From contig JAGRHX010000790.1 in assembly GCA_020444775.1 (NCBI GenBank), positions 1-5,049 of the forward strand: a stretch of DNA of 5,049 nt, given 5' to 3'. The first letter of the stretch is position 1. Each line of letters begins with the position of its first letter. The notes beneath the pieces are model-generated. The model worked only from the letters and a program-made list of their open reading frames with translations. It was not told the origin of the DNA and did no database searches. The stretch is from Gammaproteobacteria bacterium (lineage in GTDB: Bacteria; Pseudomonadota; Gammaproteobacteria; HK1). Shown in pieces: positions 1 to 5,049 of the stretch. A program made the translations under genes and the position numbers.

Positions 1-323
1 AGCAGCTTCGGATCGACCTCGTCCAGGCTCTTCGGGCCGTCGGCCTTCGATTTCGGGGATGAATAGTAGGAGATGGCCTGGTAGTCGATTTCGGGATAAT
101 CGACGTGCGCCCAGCTCGGCGGTGTCATCGTCAACCAGCGACGATAAGCCGCGAGCCGCCACTCGAGCATGAACTCGGGCTCGTTCTTCTTCTTTGAGAT
201 GAGTCGGATGACGTTCTCGTCGAGGCCGGGCGGCACGGTATCGGCTTCGATGTCGGTGAAGAAACCGTGCTGGTATTCGCGTTTGACCAGTTGCTCGACG
301 TCGGATGCCGGAGAAGAAGACAT
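1..323 (-). CDS. sufB: Fe-S cluster assembly scaffold protein SufB (N-terminal 107 residues; gene runs off left edge)
   Basis: SufB is the scaffold subunit of the cytoplasmic SufBC2D complex, which builds Fe-S clusters using sulfur from SufS/SufE and the SufC ATPase. The minus strand from the ATG at 323-321 reads through 107 uninterrupted codons to the window edge. Recognisable SufB N-terminal blocks are LVKREYQHGFFTDIE (about residues 12-26), the run VIRLISKKKNEPEFMLEWRL (38-57), AYRRWLTMTPPSWAHV (59-74) and SLDEVDPKL near the edge. Family members are usually about 460-500 residues, so roughly three quarters, including the beta-helix core, is missing because of the window boundary and not because the gene is broken. 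The start fits the family N-terminus; the ribosome binding site is weak (CAGG about 8 nt upstream). sufB appears to be the first gene of its transcript, with sufC, sufD and sufS expected further left; that is inference. A promoter and an IscR-like operator lie just upstream. Confidence 0.95.
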   Translation of the reverse strand, partial: MSSSPASDVEQLVKREYQHGFFTDIEADTVPPGLDENVIRLISKKKNEPEFMLEWRLAAYRRWLTMTPPSWAHVDYPEIDYQAISYYSSPKSKADGPKSLDEVDPKL

Positions 324-390
324 TGGTTTACCTGCTGCTGATCGGCTGCCGTGGGAGATGTCGGACAATGCCCCTACGGCCAGTGCGCCA

Positions 391-415
391 ATTCCTGACT
401 AAATTACTCGGGAAT
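391..415. promoter_or_regulatory. IscR type 1-like operator in the sufB promoter
   Basis: This is a 25-bp near-palindrome with half-sites ATTCCTGACTAA and TTACTCGGGAAT around a central A; 10 of 12 arm positions are symmetric. Against the type 1 IscR consensus known from E. coli (ATASYYGACT-RWWWY-AGTCRRSTAT) I count 22 of 25 matching positions. It covers the last two bases of the sufB -10 hexamer and the predicted transcription start, which is a repressor position. In E. coli, [2Fe-2S]-loaded IscR binds type 1 sites and represses, so sufB here would be derepressed when clusters are scarce. The match and position are seen directly; the identity of the regulator is inferred, since no Rrf2-family gene is in the window. 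Confidence 0.72.
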
Positions 416-441
416 TCTACTGTGACCCGTTCAGTTGTCAA
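414..441 (-). promoter_or_regulatory. sigma70-type promoter for sufB
   Basis: On the minus strand, a perfect -35 hexamer TTGACA (441-436) is followed after 16 nt by TAGAAT (419-414), which differs from the consensus -10 at one position. The predicted start of transcription is near 407, leaving a leader of about 85 nt before the sufB ATG at 323. The IscR-like operator overlaps the -10 and the start site. This is the most AT-rich stretch in an otherwise GC-rich region. I saw no convincing riboswitch or attenuator fold in the leader. Confidence 0.7.
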
Positions 442-462
442 AAGCCGGATGTCGAGAACAAT
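435..462 (+). promoter_or_regulatory. possible weak promoter for the ferredoxin gene, back to back with the sufB promoter
   Basis: On the plus strand, TTGTCA (435-440) and AACAAT (457-462) are separated by 16 nt, resembling -35 and -10 hexamers with one and two mismatches respectively. The -35 occupies almost the same bases as the sufB -35 on the other strand, so the two polymerases would compete. The predicted leader to the ATG at 590 is about 120 nt. The match is modest and could be chance; no other plus-strand promoter stood out between 324 and 589. Confidence 0.25.
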
Positions 463-589
463 GGCGCGCGCCGCCCGGCGGACACCTTCGAGCAGACTGC
501 CCTGCGCGCAGAGGCCGTTGCAGGCGCGCTGGCTGGCTTCAGCGCAACGGGTGCGCCACGTCGCAGTCCACCGCAAGCCGGAGAACCAC

Positions 590-961
590 ATGTCCTACAG
601 GTCCGATGCCGAGATGTCCGACCCGCACGGTCGCGCCGAGATCATCGTCTGTGTGAATCGGCGCGCGAACCCGCGTCAGCCATCGTGCGCTGCGCGCGGC
701 AGTGAGCAGCTCGCGGCGGAACTGGAGCTGCGCCTCGCGCGCCTCGGCGCGAAGATCTCGGTCACCCGGATTCGCTGCTTCGGTCGTTGCGCCGAAGGTC
801 CCAATGTGCGGATTGCCCCGGCCGGGCGCTTCTTCCGTGGGGTCGATGCCGGGCAGCTGTCGGCCATCGTAGCCGCGGCCGTCGACGCGGCGCGGGCCGC
901 GAGCGGCGCCACTGGCGAGGCCGGGCCGCCGTCATCGGCGCGGCCGGATCAGTCGGCGTAG
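590..961 (+). CDS. thioredoxin-like [2Fe-2S] ferredoxin domain protein
   Basis: This 123-residue protein probably carries electrons, or senses or holds an Fe-S cluster, in the cytoplasm; its partner is unknown. It has the compact fold shared by Shethna-type ferredoxins and the NuoE/HoxE subunit. Its only four cysteines are C21 and C33 (CX11C) in IVCVNRRANPRQPSCAARGS, and C63 and C67 (CX3C) in CFGRCAEGPNVRIAP, the standard [2Fe-2S] ligand set. Family features follow: the EGP turn after the last cysteine and an FFRGVDAGQLSAIV segment. Residues after about 100 are an Ala/Gly/Pro-rich tail. I chose the ATG at 590 because GGAG lies 6 nt upstream; an in-frame ATG at 614 would remove eight residues. 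The frame is open back to 305, but that part does not look like the family and would overlap sufB. It is divergent from sufB, which suggests a link to Fe-S metabolism, and its 3' end overlaps the aldolase-like gene by 13 bp. There is no signal peptide. Confidence 0.88.
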   Translation: MSYRSDAEMSDPHGRAEIIVCVNRRANPRQPSCAARGSEQLAAELELRLARLGAKISVTRIRCFGRCAEGPNVRIAPAGRFFRGVDAGQLSAIVAAAVDAARAASGATGEAGPPSSARPDQSA

Positions 962-1728
962 CCGGGCAGCTCGCGATCCAGCACGCGTTTCATCGCCTCG
1001 ATGAACAACCGTTCGCGTTCCACCCTCGAATGCGGGTCGTGATCGACCGGCGCCTGCACCTGTGCGATGACCTTGTCCGATAGCGGTGCCAGCGGGCGGC
1101 CGCTGCTCATCGCCAGGACCTGCGCCTTGCAGACCCGCTCGAGCATGTACAGCCGACGATAGGCCTGGGCGACCGTGTCGCCGGTCACCATCACGCCGTG
1201 GTTCTTCATGAACAGCGTGTGCTTGCGGCCCTTCGGATCGCCGAGCACCGCCGCCAGCCGCTCGCCCTCGCTCGGATCGTCCGCGGTGCCGGCATAGTGA
1301 TCGTCATAGGCCACCCGGCCGTGGAAGAAGGCGGCTGTCTGGCTTGCGGTGACCAGACGGTTGTCCTCCAGCATGTTCAAGGCCAGTGTCCACGGCTGAT
1401 GGGTGTGCAGCACCACCTGCGCACCGCATAGCCGGTGCACCGGCTCGTGGATGCAATGCGCCGACAGCTCGACCAGCCCGTTGCCGGCGATGGTCTTGCC
1501 CTGCGCGTCACAGACGATCAGGTTGCTGGCGGAGGCTTCCGACCAGTGCAGGCCGAAGGGCAAGGCCAGGTAGTGCTGCGGCTGGCCGGGCACCATCGCC
1601 GTGAAATGATTGTCGATGCCCTCGTCCAGCTCGTGCAGCACGGCCAGACGATGGGCCGCGGCCAGGTCCACCCTGAGCGCCTGCAGCAGCAGCTGTTGGT
1701 TGCGCGAATCCACGGCGTGCACCGCCAT
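949..1728 (-). CDS. class II aldolase/adducin family protein
   Basis: This 259-residue cytoplasmic protein covers the whole class II aldolase/adducin domain. Well-studied members such as FucA, AraD and MtnB bind a divalent metal, usually zinc, through three histidines, and act on sugar phosphates by aldol cleavage, epimerisation or dehydration. The likely metal ligands here are H108 and H110 in VVLHTHQP and H177 in LFMKNHGVMVTGDTVAQAY. The C-terminal part, with LYMLERVCKAQVLAMSSGRPL at about 193-213, matches the helical segment common in adducin-like bacterial members. The acid/base Glu that FucA carries in a PSSEW motif aligns with A90 in ELSAHCIH, so classical aldolase chemistry is uncertain; many uncharacterised members also lack it. 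The start at 1728 is supported by GGAGG 6 nt upstream. The gene is transcribed away from the ABC pair and converges on the ferredoxin gene. I cannot name the substrate, and no neighbouring sugar or methionine-salvage gene helps. Confidence 0.9.
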   Translation of the reverse strand: MAVHAVDSRNQQLLLQALRVDLAAAHRLAVLHELDEGIDNHFTAMVPGQPQHYLALPFGLHWSEASASNLIVCDAQGKTIAGNGLVELSAHCIHEPVHRLCGAQVVLHTHQPWTLALNMLEDNRLVTASQTAAFFHGRVAYDDHYAGTADDPSEGERLAAVLGDPKGRKHTLFMKNHGVMVTGDTVAQAYRRLYMLERVCKAQVLAMSSGRPLAPLSDKVIAQVQAPVDHDPHSRVERERLFIEAMKRVLDRELPGYAD

Positions 1729-2045
1729 ACTCGACCTCCACGGGTTGTCTGGTCGCCGGTTGTCCGGACGTCGGCAGCCTGAATACAGGTCGCCGGGTCG
1801 GGTGAACGGGCATCGGACCGGGCATTATGGTTCAGGGGCGGGTGACCTGCCAGCGGCCGGCGTGCTGATTGTGCATAATGCGTGGCCCGCCGAGCGCGAC
1901 TCATGGGGCGTTTGCCCGGATGAATCCAGACGGGATTCGTGCAGCGGTTGCCCGATACAGCGCTGCCACCAGCCTCGGGACGCGCAGTCCGGGCGCCCGA
2001 AGCCGTCGCCGGCGTGGTCACGTCCAGCATCGTCACGAGATCCGA
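1729..2045. other. divergent intergenic region between the aldolase-like gene and the ABC transporter genes
   Basis: This 317-bp stretch has no convincing gene of its own. It must hold control signals for both flanking genes. Next to the aldolase start is its GGAGG ribosome binding site (1735-1739). The same region contains a 9-bp direct repeat GGTCGCCGG (1751-1759 and 1788-1796) and two copies of GGTTGTC (1743-1749 and 1758-1764). An inverted CATAATGC pair lies at 1822-1829 and 1874-1881. From 1869 onward the ABC frame is open, but the encoded residues are Arg/Ala/Ser-rich and unlike the exporter family, so I treat 1869-2045 as leader. No intrinsic terminator or structured RNA was recognised. 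Confidence 0.6.
1822..1881. promoter_or_regulatory. inverted CATAATGC pair, possible divergent -10 elements
   Basis: The octamer CATAATGC occurs once on each strand: GCATTATG at 1822-1829 and CATAATGC at 1874-1881, 44 bp apart and facing away from each other. Each contains CATAAT, one mismatch from TATAAT. The leftward copy has a possible -35 (CTGGCA, 1853-1848 on the minus strand) 18 nt away and would serve the aldolase-like gene. The rightward copy has no recognisable -35 at 16-18 nt and would serve the ABC operon. An alternative reading is two half-sites for a regulator. Both readings are weak. Confidence 0.25.
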
Positions 2046-3977
2046 ATGCCCAGCGCGCAACCTCGACCCGACTCAATGACCCACGACCGGCCCGACCCGG
2101 CCAATACCAGCGCCGAGCGGATGCCGTTGGTGCCGAGCTCGCCCGATGCGGCACGCGTCGCGGTCGGCTTCGATCTGGGCATCCTGCTGCGCGTCAGCCT
2201 CATGGCGTTCCGGCATCGCTGGCGCATGGCGCTCGCGATCGTGGCCACGGTGCTCGCCGCGTTGATGCAGATCACCATCCCACAGCTCATCGGGCACGCG
2301 GTGGACCAGGCGCATGCGCTGCTGTCGGCGCCGGGGGCCGGGGATCCCGTGCAACGGGATGCGACCCTGCACGCGCTGACCCTCAGCGGCGCCTGGCTGT
2401 TCGCCGCCACCGTGGCACGCGGTCTGTTCACCATGACCCAGAACTACCAGGGCGAGTCGGTCGGCCATCTGCTCGCTCACGAGCTGCGGCTGGACTATTA
2501 CCGGCAGCTGCAGCGTCTGTCCTTCAGCTATCACGACAAGGTGCACACCGGTGAGCTGATGACCCGCGGCATCCTCGACCTGGAAGGGGTGCGCATGTGG
2601 GTGCATACCGGCATCCTGCGCATGGTCCTGCTCAGCATCATGATCGTCGGCGGGGCCCTGGTGCTGATGCGCACCGACATGGTGCTGGCGCTGGTGGCGC
2701 TGGCCTTCGTGCCGGTGGTCGGGGTGGGCGCCTCCTGGGGCCGGCTCAAGCTGCGCGCGCTATGGCTGCGTCTGCAAGGTGAGCTGGGGGTGCTGACCCG
2801 CATCATGGAGGACAATCTGGGCGGCATCCGCGTGGTGCGCGCCTTCGCCTCGCAACGCTTCGAGATGCAGCGCTTCGACCATGTCTCGGCGCGGGCGCTC
2901 GGTATCTCGCACAAGCGCATCGCGGTGTTCGTCGGCAGCACCACGGCGATGACCTTCGTCTTCTACCTGTGCATGGGCTTGGTCCTGTGGGTTGGTGGCG
3001 AGCGGGTGATCAGTGGCCGCATCAGCCTTGGAGAGCTGACCGCGGCGTTGGCCTTCATGGCGATCCTGCAGCAGCCGGTCAGGCAGATTGCCTGGATGGT
3101 CAACTCCATCGCGCGGGCCTCCACCTGCGGCGCGCGGCTGTTCGAGATCCTCGATCTGGAGCCGGAGATCCGCGATCGACCCAACGCTCGTCCGGCACCG
3201 GAGCGGCCCGCCACGCTGCGCTTCGAGAACGTCGCCTTCGTCTATCCAGGCGGCGACCCACGGACCCCGGTGCTGAACGACATCAGCTTCGAGCTCGCGC
3301 CGGGCGAGGTGCTGGGCATCGTCGGTCCGCCCGGCAGCGGCAAGTCCACGCTGGCTCATCTGGTCGCCCGCTACTACGACGTCAGCCAGGGGCGCATCAG
3401 CCTGGACGGTGTCGATATCCGTGATTATCAGCTCGAATCGCTGCGTCGCTACGTCGCGGTGGTGCAGCAGGATGCGTTCCTGTTCACCTCAGCGATCGAG
3501 GCGAATGTCGCCTATGGCGATCCGTGGGCGGATCGCAGCGCGATCCGCCAGTCCACCGAGACCGCGCAGCTCTACAACTATGTGTCGCAGCTGCCGGAGG
3601 GCTTCGACACCCTGGTCGGCGAACGTGGCGTGACGCTCTCCGGTGGTCAGCGCCAGCGCCTGGCCATCGCCCGCGGGTTGTTGCCCCAGGCGCGAATCGT
3701 GGTCTTCGACGACGCGACCGCGGCCATCGATGCCGGCACCGAACGCGACATCCGTACCGCGCTGGCCGACAGCCGCGCCAGCCGCGGCACCATCGTCATC
3801 GCCCACCGGCTGTCCTCGCTGATGCACGCGGACCGGATCCTGTTCATCGACGAGGGACGGATTGTCGAATCGGGCAGTCACCGGGAGCTCATCGAGCTGG
3901 GTGGACGCTATGCCGACCTCTACGAGCTGCAGACGCGCGAGGCCGGTCAGCTCGCCGCCGACGGTGACGCGTCATGA
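2046..3977 (+). CDS. heterodimeric ABC exporter, subunit with degenerate ATP site (membrane domain plus ATPase domain)
   Basis: This is a 643-residue inner-membrane half-transporter, with six predicted helices followed by an ABC ATPase. Helices fall near residues 60-82, 113-130, 190-208, 212-229, 292-317 and 328-352; the coupling-region motif TGELMTRGILDLEGVR lies between helices 2 and 3. In the ATPase domain I see A-loop Y400, Walker A GPPGSGKST (427-435), Q-loop Q475, X-loop TLVGERG (522-528), signature LSGGQ (531-535), Walker B ending D555, and switch His H587. The catalytic Glu after Walker B is Asp (D556, VVFDDATAAID). This is typical of the non-hydrolysing site in asymmetric exporters such as TM287, BmrC and MdlA. 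The next gene overlaps by ATGA and should be its partner. The substrate (drug, lipid or peptide) cannot be told. The start is uncertain: 2046 has a weak GAGAT upstream, while in-frame ATGs at 2076 and 2121 would still spare helix 1. The frame is open back to 1869. Confidence 0.93.
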   Translation: MPSAQPRPDSMTHDRPDPANTSAERMPLVPSSPDAARVAVGFDLGILLRVSLMAFRHRWRMALAIVATVLAALMQITIPQLIGHAVDQAHALLSAPGAGDPVQRDATLHALTLSGAWLFAATVARGLFTMTQNYQGESVGHLLAHELRLDYYRQLQRLSFSYHDKVHTGELMTRGILDLEGVRMWVHTGILRMVLLSIMIVGGALVLMRTDMVLALVALAFVPVVGVGASWGRLKLRALWLRLQGELGVLTRIMEDNLGGIRVVRAFASQRFEMQRFDHVSARALGISHKRIAVFVGSTTAMTFVFYLCMGLVLWVGGERVISGRISLGELTAALAFMAILQQPVRQIAWMVNSIARASTCGARLFEILDLEPEIRDRPNARPAPERPATLRFENVAFVYPGGDPRTPVLNDISFELAPGEVLGIVGPPGSGKSTLAHLVARYYDVSQGRISLDGVDIRDYQLESLRRYVAVVQQDAFLFTSAIEANVAYGDPWADRSAIRQSTETAQLYNYVSQLPEGFDTLVGERGVTLSGGQRQRLAIARGLLPQARIVVFDDATAAIDAGTERDIRTALADSRASRGTIVIAHRLSSLMHADRILFIDEGRIVESGSHRELIELGGRYADLYELQTREAGQLAADGDAS

Positions 3978-5049
3978 GCGAGCGCGGCTACTCGTCCCCT
4001 GACTCGGGCCCGGCGGCGTCACCGACCCCGCCGACGCAGCAGCAGCCTGCGGCGCCGGGCCTGACCCGTCGGCGCGGCCGGCCGCTGGCCGTGGTCGGCT
4101 CGCAGGTCTCCTACGAGGAGGAGATGTTCGGTGCCGCCTTCGACGGCGTCGTGGTGCGGCGCTTCTGGCAGTTCATCAGTCCGTACCGCAAGCTGGTGAC
4201 GATTGCGGTGGCCGCGGTGTTGTTGTTCACCGTGACCCAGGTGCTGACACCGCTGCTGCTGCGCATGGCCATCGACGACGCGGTGGGGCTCAGCGTGCCG
4301 GACCGCTCCCTGCTGCTACAGATCGCTCGCGTGTTCTTCATCGTCGTGGTGATCAACTACGTGGCCAACGTGGTTCAGGAGATGATCGTCGGCCGGGTCT
4401 CCGGTCATCTGTTGTTCGACCTGCGGCGCGCCATGTACGCGCATCTGCAGCAGGTCTCGCTGTCGTTCATGGACAAGACCGAGGTCGGTCGTCTGATGTC
4501 GCGGCTGCAGGGCGATGTGAACGCGCTGCAGGAGTTTCTCGAGACCTCGATCTTCGCAATCGGTGATCTGGTGCTGCTGCTCGGCATCGTCACCGTGCTG
4601 CTGTGGCTTGATCCCTGGCTGGGACTGCTCACCCTGGGCGTGGTGCCGGCGCTGTTCGCCGTGCGTATCGTCTGGCTGCCGCGAGCGCGCAAGGTCTTCC
4701 TGCACGCACGGGTGACCAGCTCATCGGTGAACGGTGCCCTGGCCGAGAACGTGCACGGTATCCGGGCGATCCAGGGCATGGCACGCGAGGACGTCAACTA
4801 TCGCTTGTTCGGCGAGATCGCCAACGAGAACCTGCGCGCCCATACCCGAGCCTCCCGCTACTCCAACATGATGATCCCGATCGTCGACGCGCTCACCGGG
4901 CTGGCGATGGGGATCGTGGTGCTGGTCGGCGGGCGTATGGTGCTCGGCGGCGATCTGGATCTCGGCGTGGTGGTCGCTTTCCTCTTCTACGTGCAGCGCT
5001 TCTTCGACCCGATCCGCTCGCTGACCATCCAGTACAGCATCATGCAGCG
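3974..5049 (+). CDS. heterodimeric ABC exporter, second subunit (membrane domain only; gene runs off right edge)
   Basis: The frame from the ATG at 3974 is open for 358 codons to the window edge. It encodes an ABC exporter membrane domain, the presumed partner of the upstream half-transporter. Predicted helices lie near residues 74-96, 115-138, 193-212, 214-234 and 299-320, with a sixth starting about 329. Family motifs are FDLRRAMYAHLQQVSLSFMDKTEVGRLMSRLQGDV (148-182, quoted in parts: FDLRRAMYAHLQ, SFMDKTEVGRLMSRL), NGALAENVHGIRAIQGMARE (253-272) and FFDPIRSL (343-350). The ATPase domain lies outside the window. Its ATG overlaps the preceding TGA (ATGA), implying translational coupling; only a weak GGTGA is upstream. 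The N-terminus has a Pro/Gln/Ala-rich, likely disordered stretch (about 1-29), then a basic RRRGRP patch and an acidic YEEEMFGAAFD block before helix 1. GAGGAGGAG abuts an internal ATG at 4124, but it is too close to act as a ribosome site. Confidence 0.92.
   Translation, partial: MSERGYSSPDSGPAASPTPPTQQQPAAPGLTRRRGRPLAVVGSQVSYEEEMFGAAFDGVVVRRFWQFISPYRKLVTIAVAAVLLFTVTQVLTPLLLRMAIDDAVGLSVPDRSLLLQIARVFFIVVVINYVANVVQEMIVGRVSGHLLFDLRRAMYAHLQQVSLSFMDKTEVGRLMSRLQGDVNALQEFLETSIFAIGDLVLLLGIVTVLLWLDPWLGLLTLGVVPALFAVRIVWLPRARKVFLHARVTSSSVNGALAENVHGIRAIQGMAREDVNYRLFGEIANENLRAHTRASRYSNMMIPIVDALTGLAMGIVVLVGGRMVLGGDLDLGVVVAFLFYVQRFFDPIRSLTIQYSIMQ

Noticed and set aside
502..511. CTGCGCGCAG perfect palindrome in the sufB/ferredoxin spacer
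   Set aside because: A 10-bp GC palindrome is expected by chance at this composition and matches no operator I know.
305..589. N-terminal extension of the ferredoxin frame back to an ATG at 305
   Set aside because: The 95 extra residues are Arg-rich and unlike the family, the start would lie inside sufB on the other strand, and the frame would cross the sufB promoter and operator. The ATG at 590 has a good ribosome site.
328..591. 87-codon minus-strand open frame upstream of sufB
   Set aside because: It covers the sufB promoter, operator and leader, has no recognisable protein features, and is explained by low stop-codon frequency in GC-rich DNA.
921..947. Intrinsic terminator between the convergent genes
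   Set aside because: The inverted repeat is imperfect (two bulges) and there is no T-tract on either strand, so I did not call it a terminator.
1518..2154. Overlapping minus-strand frames spanning the aldolase start and the divergent spacer
   Set aside because: Their translations are Arg/Ala/Pro-rich shadow sequence with no family resemblance, and they conflict with the well-supported aldolase-like gene and its ribosome site.
4316..4797. Minus-strand open frames inside the second ABC gene
   Set aside because: They are antisense to a strongly conserved membrane domain, are rich in Ser/Arg or Gln/His, and have no supporting signal.

Overview
This window is bacterial, GC-rich and gene-dense. 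It most resembles a high-GC proteobacterium. A gammaproteobacterium is my best guess, because an IscR-type operator sits in front of a suf gene, but no rRNA or other decisive marker is present. I see no phage, IS, CRISPR or tRNA signature, and most of the DNA looks like ordinary chromosome.

Layout from left to right. (1) Positions 1-323 on the minus strand are the first 107 codons of sufB, the Fe-S scaffold subunit of the SUF system; the rest lies beyond the left edge. (2) Positions 324-589 are a divergent control region. It holds a good sigma70-type promoter reading leftward into sufB (-35 TTGACA, 16-nt spacer, -10 TAGAAT). A 25-bp near-palindrome that closely fits the type 1 IscR operator overlaps the -10 and the presumed transcription start. 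(3) Positions 590-961 on the plus strand encode a small thioredoxin-like [2Fe-2S] ferredoxin with a CX11C...CX3C cysteine set. (4) Positions 949-1728 on the minus strand encode a class II aldolase/adducin-family protein. Its 3' end overlaps the ferredoxin gene by 13 bp, tail to tail. (5) Positions 1729-2045 are a second divergent intergenic region with an inverted CATAATGC pair. (6) Positions 2046-3977 on the plus strand encode a full-length ABC exporter half-transporter whose Walker B motif ends in Asp instead of the catalytic Glu. (7) Position 3974 to the right edge on the plus strand is a second half-transporter, translationally coupled through an ATGA overlap. Only its membrane domain is in the window.

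How the genes fit together. sufB and the [2Fe-2S] ferredoxin form an iron-sulfur neighbourhood, and the sufB promoter is probably repressed by holo-IscR when clusters are plentiful. The two ABC genes look like the two halves of one asymmetric heterodimeric exporter (TM287/288, BmrCD or MdlAB type), the first supplying the degenerate ATP site. The aldolase-like gene has no evident tie to either group. I find no strong case for a wholly new system. The most checkable points are the IscR-like operator, the degenerate ATP site, and the missing catalytic Glu in the aldolase-like protein.
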